64,000 nt of DNA from Verrucomicrobiota bacterium (GCA_023269545.1 JAHFTB010000005.1:1-64000), one strand, 5' to 3'; shown: positions 1-8,519, counted from the first letter of the stretch. Made by a program: numbers and translations. Notes: generated by a model not told the origin, from the letters alone.

Positions 1-1560
1 CGCCACAAAGTTTTAACCTATCCGCGAACGGATTCTCGTTATCTTCCGAAAGACAACCTTGCCACAGTCTGTATCGTCTTAGAATCCATTACCAATACGG
101 ATCTTCGCCCTCATGCTGCAAAGGCACTCGAAAAAGGATGGGTAAAATTGCTCGATAGAGTCTTTAACAACGCCAAAATTACTGACCACCATGCCATCAT
201 TCCTACCAATGTAGCGCCAAAGAATCTGGATGAAATAGAGGCTAAGATCTATGATATGGTGATGAGGCGTTTTATCGCAGCATTCTACCCTCCCGCCCAA
301 TTTCAGCTTACAGTGCGCACCACCACCGTGGAGGGGGAAGCCTTCCGTAGCGATGGCAAAATCATTGTGGACCCGGGTTGGCTAGCTGTCTATGGCAAGC
401 AGGCGACCGATGAGAAGGTTCTTCTTTCACTGCGTACAGGCGTAACTCCCTTAGCTCATCAGGTCGATGTACGCGAAAATCAGACAAAACCGCCGGCGCG
501 ATACTCAGAAGCCACTCTCCTTTCCGCTATGGAAGGGGCAGGGAAGCTATTAGAAGACGAGGAATTGCGAGATGCCATGAGCCAACGAGGTTTGGGAACT
601 CCCGCTACGAGAGCTCAAATTATCGAAGGTCTGATTTCTGACGGCTATATCCTCCGTGAAGGGCGCGAATTAGTGGGGACTTCCAAGGGGATTTCCCTCA
701 CCACCTTGCTGCGTGGTATCGGTATTCAAGCACTCTGTTCCCCGGAACTCACCGGCGAGTGGGAATACAAACTCAAACGCATGGAAGCTGGTGAAATCGA
801 TCGTGACACCTTCATGAATGAAATTCGCTGTTTCACAAAAAGTGTCGTCGAAAAAACAAAAGACTTTTCGGGCGATTCAGTGGAAGGAAATTTCCATGAC
901 CTCGAGGTCAAGTGTCCAAAATGCCATGCCGTCGGATTTAAAGAATCTTTTCGTGCTTACGAATGTAAAGGATGTGGACTCCTCTTCTGGAAAAACGTGG
1001 CTGGCAGACAATTTGAACCCGAAGAAATCCGGATGCTTCTGGAAACCAGCAGTGTGGGGCCTCTCGAGGGTTTTCGCAGTAAATTAGGGCGTCCTTTTTC
1101 AGCAAAAATTACTTTGGGAGAAGATTTTAAACCGGGGTTTGATTTTGGTGATTCCGCTTTGAATGGAACGGCACTCAAGGTCGATTTTTCCGCAACTCCC
1201 TTAATTGGACCTTGCCCTGTCTGCCAAAAAGGGAGTGTTCACGATATTGGGGCTTCCTATTGTTGTAGCGAAGTGCCGTCCGGAACATGCACCCTCCGAA
1301 TTGGAAAAGTAATTCTCCAAAAAGAAATCCCTGTGGCCCAAATTTCCAAAATTTTGGAAATCGGGAAAACCGACCTCCTGCCGCGGTTTATTTCCAAAAA
1401 AGGCCGTCCCTTTTCCGCTTACCTCGTTTTGAAAAACGGTAAAGTGGGATTTGAATTTCAAGAACGCACAAGGAAAGCTGCCTTACCCTCGGAAAAAACT
1501 TCCTCCACTGCGAAAAAGAAATCTCCCATTTCAAAAGCCTCGGCTTCAAAAGAAACGTAG
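1..1560 (+). CDS. topB: DNA topoisomerase III (type IA), 3' part
   Basis: The reading frame is open from the first base and ends at TAG 1558-1560, so 519 codons of the C-terminal part are seen and the start lies outside the window. The active-site motif TYPRTDSRYL begins about codon 6, with the catalytic tyrosine at codon 7. TDHHAIIPT and the PPARYSEATLLSAMEGAGK stretch, followed by GLGTPATRA, are typical of the TopB branch of type IA enzymes, which relax negative supercoils and decatenate DNA through a 5'-phosphotyrosine link. The tail carries a CxxC...CxxC zinc-ribbon-like module around codons 305-330 and a second Cys-rich repeat around codons 405-430, each followed by a similar GRPFSA segment, so the C-terminus is a duplicated DNA-binding module. 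It ends in a Lys/Ser-rich tail. The next gene is convergent, 30 bp away. Confidence 0.93.
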   Translation, partial: RHKVLTYPRTDSRYLPKDNLATVCIVLESITNTDLRPHAAKALEKGWVKLLDRVFNNAKITDHHAIIPTNVAPKNLDEIEAKIYDMVMRRFIAAFYPPAQFQLTVRTTTVEGEAFRSDGKIIVDPGWLAVYGKQATDEKVLLSLRTGVTPLAHQVDVRENQTKPPARYSEATLLSAMEGAGKLLEDEELRDAMSQRGLGTPATRAQIIEGLISDGYILREGRELVGTSKGISLTTLLRGIGIQALCSPELTGEWEYKLKRMEAGEIDRDTFMNEIRCFTKSVVEKTKDFSGDSVEGNFHDLEVKCPKCHAVGFKESFRAYECKGCGLLFWKNVAGRQFEPEEIRMLLETSSVGPLEGFRSKLGRPFSAKITLGEDFKPGFDFGDSALNGTALKVDFSATPLIGPCPVCQKGSVHDIGASYCCSEVPSGTCTLRIGKVILQKEIPVAQISKILEIGKTDLLPRFISKKGRPFSAYLVLKNGKVGFEFQERTRKAALPSEKTSSTAKKKSPISKASASKET

Positions 1561-1590
1561 TGGCAAAAACTCCACCGATTCCATCCGGAC

Positions 1591-3024
1591 TTAACAAATC
1601 TTTATCAGGCGAATAGAAAGAAGAGCGGCTACCTTTTCCAATTTGTCTGCGATATGTCCGACTCCCACCGCACAATGGTGGGCTGGACCATGAGAATTCC
1701 AACTATTGATGAATGAGCGTGCACCGATGGGAAAGCGGTAACGACTATTAGTATTACCAATTTCCAGGATGGGTCCGGCAACGGATTCTCCCTCCGCGAC
1801 CAAGAAGAAAAGAGTTCCTTCCGGGTCTTCGACCACGGAAAGTAAAGTAACCGGCCCCGCGCGCACGGCCATTTCCACAGAAAGCCCTTGGCCTACCTTC
1901 CCATGGTACACTCCCAATGGCCGTACCTTACATTTTTCGCTGGCAATGGCAATATGCCCGGGACCATCGTGTCCCATGAGGACCATATCGTCCGAAAAAT
2001 CCATGGCATAAAATTCAGTAAACGAGCCACCGGCTCCTAACGAATCCAGGACCTTCATTGCCTGTACATTTTTTATCTCATATTCGCCGGCAATCGGAAT
2101 GCCTCGTGCGGTGAGAAGAGTATTACCTACAATCACCGAAGTCATGACCTCTTCAATCTCCGCACAGCCGCGTCCCATATGATAGTAGGCGAGAGAACCC
2201 AGATCCTTACCGCGGACCAACTCCTCCAAAGCCAGGGAAGTTCGAGCCGCCCGTACCAACTCCTCTTCCTTACAATCTGATTGCACATCGAAGACTTCCC
2301 GAAAATGTCCGACACGATCGATGGTCTCTTTTGCCGTGACCTCTTGCCGTAAGACTACAAGTTCCTCTACCTCAATGAATTCCATATGCCCTCCAAAAGT
2401 GGCCGCCTGTCGAGTGAGATCAGTGGCCACATCTAACATCCCATTATAATAGTGTCCCATAAGGCCCAAGCGGTTGTGAGCCATGATGTGGACCACACGA
2501 GCGGCATCTATCCATTGATGCACTTCTTTCCAGCTTTCCGCATCTTCCTGTAAAGCACCCGTGACTTGGTGGAATTCAATCCCTGTCCGGCGGAACACAT
2601 TTGCAATCTCTGGGACGGGGCAAGAAGAACAATAAGCAAGCCATTCTCCCGTCATCTGCGTTCGATCTTCCAATCGATTGAAACTAGCATAATCCAAGGC
2701 AGCGGTTGGCTGAAAATTCAGAATAATGACAGGGACCTTAGCTCGCCGTACCACTGGCAATACCGTAGAAGAGAGCGCATAAGTAGTGACATACAAAAAA
2801 ATTACCTCCACATCCTCTCGCCGAAACTGATGGCCAGCCGCAAGCGCAGCTTCCGGAGAATCAATTAATCCTAAAGAAACCACCTCCACCCCCGGCTGAG
2901 CCATCTTGTCCGCAACCGTTTTCACATATCCTTCCAACCGCTGTTGAAGGCCTTGAAACTGGGGCCAATAAGCTTTTAAACCGATACCAAACAAACCAAT
3001 ACGGAAAGGATAAGAAGATAACAT
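1591..3024 (-). CDS. L-arabinose/L-fucose isomerase-like protein
   Basis: A protein of about 477 residues of the L-arabinose isomerase-like superfamily, cytosolic sugar-isomerase folds that interconvert aldoses and ketoses with a divalent metal. Visible family marks are GLMGHYYNGMLDVATD in the middle, GGSFTEFYAMDF with an acidic residue at a likely metal-ligand position, a MGHDGPGH stretch, and the C-terminal NSHGPAHHCAVGVGH, which resembles the HH end motif of AraA. Length is close to AraA (about 500). There are no sugar kinase, transporter or regulator genes beside it, so the substrate cannot be named. A GTG at 3027 directly precedes the ATG at 3024; I chose the ATG, and no clear ribosome binding site decides it. 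Convergent with topB. Confidence 0.8.
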   Translation of the reverse strand: MLSSYPFRIGLFGIGLKAYWPQFQGLQQRLEGYVKTVADKMAQPGVEVVSLGLIDSPEAALAAGHQFRREDVEVIFLYVTTYALSSTVLPVVRRAKVPVIILNFQPTAALDYASFNRLEDRTQMTGEWLAYCSSCPVPEIANVFRRTGIEFHQVTGALQEDAESWKEVHQWIDAARVVHIMAHNRLGLMGHYYNGMLDVATDLTRQAATFGGHMEFIEVEELVVLRQEVTAKETIDRVGHFREVFDVQSDCKEEELVRAARTSLALEELVRGKDLGSLAYYHMGRGCAEIEEVMTSVIVGNTLLTARGIPIAGEYEIKNVQAMKVLDSLGAGGSFTEFYAMDFSDDMVLMGHDGPGHIAIASEKCKVRPLGVYHGKVGQGLSVEMAVRAGPVTLLSVVEDPEGTLFFLVAEGESVAGPILEIGNTNSRYRFPIGARSFINSWNSHGPAHHCAVGVGHIADKLEKVAALLSIRLIKIC

Positions 3025-3061
3025 CACCTGAGGAGAGAAAGAATTTTATCAGCGAAACATT

Positions 3062-3138
3062 CATTAAACAGGACCTACGCAGATTCCGGATAAAAGCTCG
3101 CTCGGTTTCCCCTGTTTTTGCGTAAGTCCTGTTTAATG
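3062..3138. repeat. Family A inverted repeat, full copy
   Basis: Two 20-base arms, 3062-3081 (CATTAAACAGGACCTACGCA) and 3119-3138 (TGCGTAAGTCCTGTTTAATG), are reverse complements at 19 of 20 positions around a 37-base centre. A related copy in the opposite orientation lies at 10789-10850, sharing the centre (an AACAGGRGAAA tract, then GCGAGCTTTT-like bases) and the TGCGTAAGTC arm. There is no coding capacity, so it is a dispersed MITE- or REP-like element. It sits just upstream of tRNA-Cys and the isomerase gene. Confidence 0.75.
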
Positions 3139-3147
3139 AGCAATATG

Positions 3148-3219
3148 AGGCGGGGGGCGGGATCGAACCGCCGCATAGGAGTTTTGCAGACTCCGGCCTT
3201 ACCACTTGGCTACCCCGCC
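3148..3219 (-). tRNA. tRNA-Cys (GCA)
   Basis: On the minus strand a complete cloverleaf folds: acceptor GGCGGGG/CCCCGCC, D arm with AGTGGTAA loop, anticodon stem GGAGT/ACTCC with loop CTGCAAA giving anticodon GCA, T arm GGCGG-TTCGATC-CCGCC. The discriminator base is U, the expected identity element of cysteine tRNA. CCA is not encoded, unlike the initiator tRNA in this window. Confidence 0.95.
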
Positions 3220-3331
3220 GTGTGAAAGAAGTGACTAAGTACAACAAAATGAGAGAAGATACAAGTTCTCAGTTCGATTGTCTTTTAATAGTGCCGGAGC
3301 TTCCGCAGAATTGAAGCCGAGCAGGAGGAAT

Positions 3332-3934
3332 TTAATCCACAATCCTCATTCGCTCAATATATTTTGCCAATAAATCGAACTCCAGATTAATTCGGTCGCC
3401 AGATCGTAAGGTACCCAGATTTGTTTGCTCGAGCGTTTGAGGAATGATCCAAACCACAAAAGAACGCTCCCGGAGTTGGGCCACCGTTAAACTGACCCCA
3501 TTCACAGCCACAGACCCCTTAGAAATCAGATAGCGTGCGAATCCGGGTGGAATTTCTATCTCCAAACGAAAATCGTTTTCGGAAAAGTCCGCTGATATTA
3601 CAGATGCCGTGGCATCCACATGTCCTTGTACGAAATGTCCTCCCAAACGACTATTTAGGGCGAGGGCAGCCTCACAATTGACAAGGCTTCCCGATCGGAG
3701 ATCTCCAAGATTTGTGCATCGCAGAGTTTCCTGCAGCAAATGGAAATCCATTCTGCTTCCAGCGATCTTAACAATTGATAAGCAACAGCCATTCAGCGAT
3801 ATACTATCACCGAGTTGTGCCACCACCGCGATTTTAGGAGCCTCTATGCTCAAAAGAAAAGAAGGGGAGGGAGAAGACGAAGTGCTCTGAATTCCCACGT
3901 GTACCCCCACTTCTTCAACAAGACCTGTAAACAT
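3332..3934 (-). CDS. ribE: Riboflavin synthase alpha chain
   Basis: A protein of 200 residues starting with the canonical MFTGLVEEVG. Two lumazine-binding beta-barrel repeats are visible: repeat 1 with SLNGCCLSI and repeat 2 (from about residue 97) with HFVQGHVDA just before it and AVNGVSLTV inside it. The enzyme dismutates two 6,7-dimethyl-8-ribityllumazine molecules into riboflavin and the pyrimidine precursor, the last step of riboflavin synthesis. It stands alone here with no other rib genes and no recognisable FMN riboswitch upstream (3935-4006). Length is normal for the family. Confidence 0.95.
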   Translation of the reverse strand: MFTGLVEEVGVHVGIQSTSSSPSPSFLLSIEAPKIAVVAQLGDSISLNGCCLSIVKIAGSRMDFHLLQETLRCTNLGDLRSGSLVNCEAALALNSRLGGHFVQGHVDATASVISADFSENDFRLEIEIPPGFARYLISKGSVAVNGVSLTVAQLRERSFVVWIIPQTLEQTNLGTLRSGDRINLEFDLLAKYIERMRIVD

Positions 3935-4006
3935 AAATGAAACTACATGTACCGATTAGTTTCCTGCACGAGAACCTTTTTCGAATACCAAGAACTTTCT
4001 TACAAA

Positions 4007-4089
4007 GTGATGTGATGCAAAAAAGGGAAACCTTGTAGGCTAAAATGGTTTTTTTGCTCCCAGAACTCCTCAAAGGGCGTCACGTCACT
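4007..4089 (+). repeat. Family B palindromic element, copy 1
   Basis: An element of about 83 bp starting GTGATGTGATGC and ending GCGTCACGTCACT, with the internal core CTTGTAGGCTAAAATGG then a T run and GCTCCCAGAACTCC. The ends are imperfect inverted repeats. The same element occurs at 8681-8762 and 50718-50800 (reverse) and at 10391-10474, 13751-13832 and 30463-30545 (forward). It abuts the 3' end of the penicillin-binding protein gene so closely that two of the three bases of that gene's TAG stop (complement of 4088-4089) fall within the element. Confidence 0.85.
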
Positions 4090-5977
4090 AATTAATGGAT
4101 TTCATGAGGTGGACCCAGATCGGCAGAGCGAGAGCCGCTCCGCTTGCATTGCGGAGCACGGTGGTATGTTGATCGTTCCCCAACCAAACAGCACAAGTCA
4201 CGGACCGGGTATACCCTACAAACCAAACATCCGTCCCATTATTAGTGGTCCCGGTTTTCCCGGCGGCAAACTGAGTGAACCCCAAATTTTTGGCTCGGGA
4301 AGCCGTCCCTCTTTCTATAACACTGTGTAACAAAGAATCTGTTAAGGTTGCAGACTGAGGGCTAAAAACAGGAATGGAGCCATGTGTGGCGCGATAAACC
4401 GTTCGACCGTCACGCGTTTCCACGTGGTCGATCAAAAAGGGCTGAAGCTTGGCTCCTTGATTCGTAAAAACCGTGTAAGCTGCAGTCAAATCTTTCACCG
4501 AGCACTCGAATGCCCCGAGGCAGGCACTGGGATAAACCGGTGCATTTTGATCTAAGAGATCGAGTTTTTTGAGAACCTTGCCAAAGGCATGGAGACCGAC
4601 CCGAGCTGCGATACGTACAGTCATCGTATTACGCGAGAAAATAAGTCCCTCTTCAGCGGGACGAACTCCTCCAAAAAGACCATCCCCATTGAGCGGACTG
4701 TAGGTAGAGAAGGTGGCAGGCAATTCTCCCGACACAATACGAGAATCCTCGATGAGGGTGTCCGGTCTCAATCCTTTTTCAAATGCCAAGGCGTATAGAA
4801 ATGGCTTTACTGCAGATCCAATTTGACGTTGTGCTAGCGATGCACGATCAAATTTGGAATTTGCGTAGTCTCGACCTCCGATAATGGCGCGGATTCCGCC
4901 ATCCCGATTGTCTATTATGACCACGGCGGCCTGGATGAGAGCGCCCCCCTTGCCTTGTCTGGCGGAAAGGGCATCTAAGTCTTGCGAAACTATTTTTTGA
5001 GCAATTTGCTGCCACTTGGGATAGATACTCGTGTAAACGCGCAGTCCTCCTTCATCAAAAAGCTCACGGGGCAATACCAATTCCAGCTCTCGGCAAATGG
5101 CCTCCATGGCCCAACCCGATTTTGGACGTGTGTCCCTCTGCGACTGTGTTCGCACCGGAGTATCCAGAGCCTGTTGAAACCGCTCCGACGTGATCAACCC
5201 CAGTGCCTTCATGCTATGAAGCACTACATTTCGCTGTCGAATGGCCGAAGATAAGTCATTGAAAGGAGAGAGTCGATTGGGACTTCGAATGAGCCCCGCA
5301 ATCAGTGCCGCCTCGGACAAGTTGAGTCGGCTTGCGGACTTTCCAAAATAAGTTTGACTGGCGGCCTCCAGTCCATAACAGCCACTGCCAAAATAGATTC
5401 GATTAATATAAGACTCAAGAATACGCTCTTTACTGAGTTCCGTCTCGATGCGGAAGGCCAGGGCAGCTTCCAGTAATTTTCGATGGAGATTCCGTCCGCC
5501 TAAGGGAAAACTATTGCGCGCTAACTGCTGTGTGATCGTACTTCCGCCTTGGCGGATCCCTGCTAAATTTCGAACGATGGCACGGGCAATCCCAATAGGA
5601 TCGACACCATGATGCCAATAAAATCGGGCATCCTCCCGAGCTATCAGCGCGTTGATAAAATCATTGGAAATAGAATCAAAGGGAACGATTTCTCGGTTCT
5701 CTCCGCCGGCAAGGCGACTATAAAAATTGCCGTCCTTATCAAAAAGAGCGGAACTTTGCGGCATTTCTCCTAATTGCTTGAGATCAAAGGTCAATGCCCA
5801 GGCGTAATAAAATGAGGCGATCAGGCTCCAACAAAGGATCAGCCCTACTGCCAAGAGAAATAGACAGCGGAAAAAGCGAAATTTCCATGAACTTTTTCTC
5901 TTTCCGACACTCTTGCGCCGACGACGAGTAGGGGAATTTCTTATTGGAAGAGATTTTCTTTTTACTTTGTGACTCAT
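4088..5977 (-). CDS. Bifunctional penicillin-binding protein (class A)
   Basis: A protein of 629 residues that polymerises and cross-links peptidoglycan at the outer face of the inner membrane. A basic cytoplasmic tail (1-30) precedes one membrane anchor (about 31-60). The GT51 glycosyltransferase domain shows REDARFYWHHG with catalytic Glu115 and GGSTITQQLARN (144-155). The transpeptidase domain shows the SxxK motif at Ser388-Lys391 (GSAVK), the SRN motif at 448-450 and KTGTTNNGTD from 574. It resembles PBP1A/1B but is shorter than E. coli PBP1A, lacking a long insert. The stop codon overlaps a family B repeat. Transcribed away from trmD across a 93-base gap. Confidence 0.92.
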   Translation of the reverse strand: MSHKVKRKSLPIRNSPTRRRRKSVGKRKSSWKFRFFRCLFLLAVGLILCWSLIASFYYAWALTFDLKQLGEMPQSSALFDKDGNFYSRLAGGENREIVPFDSISNDFINALIAREDARFYWHHGVDPIGIARAIVRNLAGIRQGGSTITQQLARNSFPLGGRNLHRKLLEAALAFRIETELSKERILESYINRIYFGSGCYGLEAASQTYFGKSASRLNLSEAALIAGLIRSPNRLSPFNDLSSAIRQRNVVLHSMKALGLITSERFQQALDTPVRTQSQRDTRPKSGWAMEAICRELELVLPRELFDEGGLRVYTSIYPKWQQIAQKIVSQDLDALSARQGKGGALIQAAVVIIDNRDGGIRAIIGGRDYANSKFDRASLAQRQIGSAVKPFLYALAFEKGLRPDTLIEDSRIVSGELPATFSTYSPLNGDGLFGGVRPAEEGLIFSRNTMTVRIAARVGLHAFGKVLKKLDLLDQNAPVYPSACLGAFECSVKDLTAAYTVFTNQGAKLQPFLIDHVETRDGRTVYRATHGSIPVFSPQSATLTDSLLHSVIERGTASRAKNLGFTQFAAGKTGTTNNGTDVWFVGYTRSVTCAVWLGNDQHTTVLRNASGAALALPIWVHLMKSIN

Positions 5978-6070
5978 AAGGTCCGCCAGCAGTCTCCTGT
6001 GAGCGAGGGTTCTTTTATAAATTAAATGCTCTAGTTGCCTTCAAAATGCGTCTATGCATTGTTTGAAGAA

Positions 6071-6736
6071 GTGAAAATACGAATCCTGACATTATTTCCC
6101 TCTATGTGCGAGGAGGTACTTTCCCACAGCATACTCGGTCGGGCCAGAGAACGAGAATTGGTGGATGTGCAAGCGCTGGATCTCCGGCAGTGGGCTTCTG
6201 GCAAACACCGAATTACAGATGAACCGCCCTATGGGGGTGGAGCAGGTATGGTGATGAAGATAGAACCCTACGCCAATGCCTTGGCAGATTTGAAAGGACC
6301 TCATACCCGCACCATCCTGATGTCCCCTCAGGGGCGTCCTTTCAAACAAGACATCGCTCATCACTACTCCCTGGAAAAAGAATTGATTTTGTTATGTGGA
6401 CATTACGAAGGAGTCGATCAGCGTGTTGCCGATCATTTGGTGGATGACGAAATTTCCATAGGAGACTACATTCTTACCAATGGCGTACTTCCGGCTCTCG
6501 TTTTTGCGGATGCTATCATTCGCCTGATTCCCGGTGTATTAGGAGATGCGGACTCTGCGGTTCAGGAGTCGTTTGCCTCGGGGATCCTCGATTATCCGCA
6601 CTATACGCGACCCGAGGAATTTCGAGGATGGAAAGTGCCTGCGATTTTACTTTCCGGCAATCATGAGAAGATTCGAGAATGGCGTCTTGCAAGTGCTCGA
6701 GCTTTAACACAGAAAAAAAGACCCGATCTACTCTAG
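6071..6736 (+). CDS. trmD: tRNA (guanine37-N1)-methyltransferase
   Basis: TrmD methylates G37 next to the anticodon of tRNAs with G36, preventing +1 frameshifts. The protein shows the trefoil-knot SAM site LCGHYEGVDQRV, SIGDYILTNGVLPALV, the early PPYGGGAGMVMK loop and the C-terminal SGNHEKIREWRL. I chose the GTG at 6071 because the family begins about two residues before the ILTLFP motif; a TTG at 6035 would add 12 unconserved residues. A GAAGAA purine stretch precedes the GTG. Unlike the common rpsP-rimM-trmD-rplS operon, it stands alone here. Confidence 0.93.
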   Translation: MKIRILTLFPSMCEEVLSHSILGRARERELVDVQALDLRQWASGKHRITDEPPYGGGAGMVMKIEPYANALADLKGPHTRTILMSPQGRPFKQDIAHHYSLEKELILLCGHYEGVDQRVADHLVDDEISIGDYILTNGVLPALVFADAIIRLIPGVLGDADSAVQESFASGILDYPHYTRPEEFRGWKVPAILLSGNHEKIREWRLASARALTQKKRPDLL

Positions 6737-6744
6737 AATTCGTT

Positions 6745-6760
6745 CCGATTTGTGAATCGG
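6745..6760 (+). terminator. Small hairpin after trmD
   Basis: CCGATT, loop TGTG, AATCGG forms a perfect 6-bp stem 8 bases after the trmD stop. No T run follows, so it is at most a weak terminator or an mRNA-stabilising hairpin. Confidence 0.35.
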
Positions 6761-6864
6761 TCCTCACAGGGTTCAAGCGAACCCATATTCAGAGTATAAA
6801 CTACGCAAACAAATCATTCACAACAATGAGCGGAATGGGCTATCTTTTCCGAATACGTGTAGGC

Positions 6865-6884
6865 TGTAATACGAGTGTATTACA
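6865..6884. promoter_or_regulatory. Operator-like palindrome ahead of the T3SS locus
   Basis: TGTAATAC, spacer GAGT, GTATTACA is a perfect 8-bp inverted repeat, centred about 67 bases before the first T3SS gene. A looser outer pair (CGTGTAGG near 6856, CCTACGCA near 6901) flanks it. The position and symmetry suggest a regulator-binding site or a leader hairpin for the T3SS transcript; no regulator gene is nearby to name. Confidence 0.4.
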
Positions 6885-6941
6885 CTTGGCATAATTCACT
6901 CCTACGCACAAATATTATTTGGTATAAAAGATCATACGAGT

Positions 6942-7226
6942 ATGGGGTTTGATATTTTTGATAAGTATAGCGCACCTAATGACCTGGGATTTAATGCACT
7001 TAGCTACATCGATGGGCTGCTTCCTGCCCTCCATGATGCTGCGGTGCGGTTACAAACTTTGCAAGCCAGCCTGAGCGGTAAAGGAAGTACTTTGGCTAGT
7101 GACAACGGTTTCCTTCTACAGATGCAAGCTGCTATGTCTCAGATCCAGACACTGACACAATCTGTGAGTCAGATTGTCTTAATTGGGGGAGAAATTGGTA
7201 AGAGTATCGTCTCTAATATCCGATAA
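6942..7226 (+). CDS. sctF: T3SS needle subunit, SctF-like
   Basis: A protein of 94 residues, the size of YscF/CdsF-type needle proteins that polymerise into the extracellular T3SS needle. It is mostly helical, with a central break (SGKGSTLASDNG) in the place of the Pro/Asn turn between the two helices of needle proteins, and a C-terminal helix beginning FLLQMQAAMSQIQTL and ending GKSIVSNIR, resembling the conserved end of the family. It has no signal peptide. The assignment rests mainly on size, helical pattern and its position directly before a YscG-like chaperone, the order F-G seen in Yersinia and Chlamydia. Sequence similarity visible by eye is weak. Confidence 0.62.
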   Translation: MGFDIFDKYSAPNDLGFNALSYIDGLLPALHDAAVRLQTLQASLSGKGSTLASDNGFLLQMQAAMSQIQTLTQSVSQIVLIGGEIGKSIVSNIR

Positions 7227-7227
7227 A

Positions 7228-7575
7228 ATGAGCACTGCAAGCAAAGGAACACAGGGATTGCCTACCGAAATCAGGCGTCTTTTAATGGAAGTCGGATTAA
7301 TGGGATATGGAGGAGGATTTGTGTATGAAGCGGAAGTTTTATTTCAAAAACTCCGTATCGCGGATCCAACAGCTGCTTATCCCCTTCTGGGGTTGGCTCT
7401 CATGTCTGTTTTTAGTCGTAAACCTTTGGAAGTCGAACAACTATTGCTGGAATTAGAATTGGGTCCACACAGTATGGACCCTGTGGTTCGTGATTGGATA
7501 CAAGACATCCGAAAGATGGGAATCGAGTATGCCCGAGCATCTGCTGGGGAAAGTCAAAAAAATTCAATAAGATAA
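7228..7575 (+). CDS. T3SS needle chaperone, YscG/CdsG-like
   Basis: A protein of 115 residues from the ATG at 7228, one base after the needle gene's TAA, so the two are translationally coupled. An upstream in-frame start at 7183 lies inside the needle gene and is unlikely. Residues 10-90 form TPR-like helix pairs (FVYEAEVLFQKLRIADPTAA, YPLLGLALMSVFSRK, EVEQLLLELELG). YscG-type proteins bind the needle subunit in the cytoplasm and stop it polymerising too early. Family size and gene position agree; the assignment is by fold pattern rather than a signature motif. Confidence 0.65.
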   Translation: MSTASKGTQGLPTEIRRLLMEVGLMGYGGGFVYEAEVLFQKLRIADPTAAYPLLGLALMSVFSRKPLEVEQLLLELELGPHSMDPVVRDWIQDIRKMGIEYARASAGESQKNSIR

Positions 7576-7612
7576 ACAAATTAATATTTAACAAAAATTA
7601 ACATAAAAAATC

Positions 7613-7906
7613 ATGAATCCAAAACTTCATGCCAAGCATGCCAGTATTCAAGGCGGAGAAGGATGCGGAGAAAACAGTTCGTACTCTCCTGGAAGCCCGC
7701 CCCCTCCGGAATCAGTCCAGCATTTCCAACAACTCATGGCTCAAGATGCTCCTCACGTTCATTCCGATATGACAAAAGAAGGAAAAGGGATATTGTTCAA
7801 TAAGAATATGACGTCTAATATTATAGGCGCAATGAAGGATCAGGATGCTATTTTCATGGGTAACGTGCAAAGAATGTATGACAATTATAAAAATTCTTCG
7901 TCATAA
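7613..7906 (+). CDS. Small T3SS-locus protein, unknown
   Basis: A protein of 97 residues not assignable with confidence. The N-terminal third is low-complexity (His, Gly, Ser, Pro). A segment ESVQHFQQLMAQD resembles QSIAHFNHCMSKG in the rod protein encoded at 8181, and the SctI family often has such a F-x-x-x-M segment, so this may be a diverged rod-like protein or secreted component. The rest (ILFNKNMTSNIIGAMKDQD) is a short amphipathic helix region. Its TAA is immediately followed by the ATG of the next gene. A sequence-profile comparison with SctI and SctF would decide. Confidence 0.6.
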   Translation: MNPKLHAKHASIQGGEGCGENSSYSPGSPPPPESVQHFQQLMAQDAPHVHSDMTKEGKGILFNKNMTSNIIGAMKDQDAIFMGNVQRMYDNYKNSSS

Positions 7907-8107
7907 ATGAGTAACCCTATCCATGCCTCTGCAAACAGACCTAAGATGGGAAGCCCTCCTTCCAAGGAAATGACAAATGAAGCTTTGATTAAATTTTTGA
8001 TTCAAAAAAAGCAATTCACTGAAATTATGACGGATGGCATTATGAAACAAATATCGAAGATGACTGAAAGGTTCCATAACAATATGAAGAAAATAAGAAA
8101 AGTGTGA
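7907..8107 (+). CDS. Small helical T3SS-locus protein, unknown
   Basis: A protein of 66 residues starting at the base after the previous stop codon, so certainly co-translated. A Pro/Ser-rich start is followed by one long basic helix (EALIKFLIQKKQFTEIM then MKQISKMTERF), ending KKIRKV. The size and helical character fit a T3SS chaperone or small structural protein of the YscE or rod type, but no family is recognised. Ribosome binding would have to lie in the end of the upstream gene. Confidence 0.55.
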   Translation: MSNPIHASANRPKMGSPPSKEMTNEALIKFLIQKKQFTEIMTDGIMKQISKMTERFHNNMKKIRKV

Positions 8108-8180
8108 AAATAAATGAATCTTCACAAAGTTATTTTTTAGTCATTGAAGTGAAAAGTTTCTCAACTTAAATTATTTTTAT

Positions 8181-8519
8181 ATGGATTCCACAGCAAGTGT
8201 TGCAGGTAAAATAGGAGTCTGTTTTCCCGGAGAAGAAGAAAATTCAGTTTCGATCCCTATTGAGGCCAAGTATGGCGGGACTGACCAATCAATAGCTCAT
8301 TTTAATCATTGTATGAGCAAGGGACAGGAGCCCTCCGAAGACAAAAAGTTCATGACCTTATTGGAAGACATGAAGAAAGATCCTACCAAAGTGACTCCCG
8401 GAAGTTTATTACTCCTCCAGACTCACTTGGCTGAGAAGGGGGTTTACTGGAACCTTATCGCTAAACTTGCAGATAAAGGAATTAACGCCACCCAGACTCT
8501 CATGAGCAGTCAGGTGTAG
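8181..8519 (+). CDS. sctI: T3SS inner rod protein, SctI/YscI-like
   Basis: A protein of 112 residues with the architecture of YscI/PrgJ-type rod proteins, which link the export gate to the needle and act in substrate switching. The C-terminal half, from VTPGSLLLLQTHLAEKG to ALAD-like helix and the end TQTLMSSQV, matches the family's pattern of a Leu/Gln helix, an aromatic, an alanine/lysine helix and a terminal LxxxQ. The N-terminal QSIAHFNHCMSKG corresponds to the F-x-x-x-M segment of SctI. It lies two genes after the needle/chaperone pair, as in Yersinia F-G-H-I. Confidence is moderate because the family is very divergent. Confidence 0.65.
   Translation: MDSTASVAGKIGVCFPGEEENSVSIPIEAKYGGTDQSIAHFNHCMSKGQEPSEDKKFMTLLEDMKKDPTKVTPGSLLLLQTHLAEKGVYWNLIAKLADKGINATQTLMSSQV

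Noticed and set aside
2861..3247. A 128-residue minus-strand frame
   Set aside because: It runs across the tRNA-Cys gene and the family A repeat and overlaps the isomerase gene.
3935..4006. FMN riboswitch before riboflavin synthase
   Set aside because: The gap is only about 70 bases before the repeat and shows no RFN-element conserved segments.
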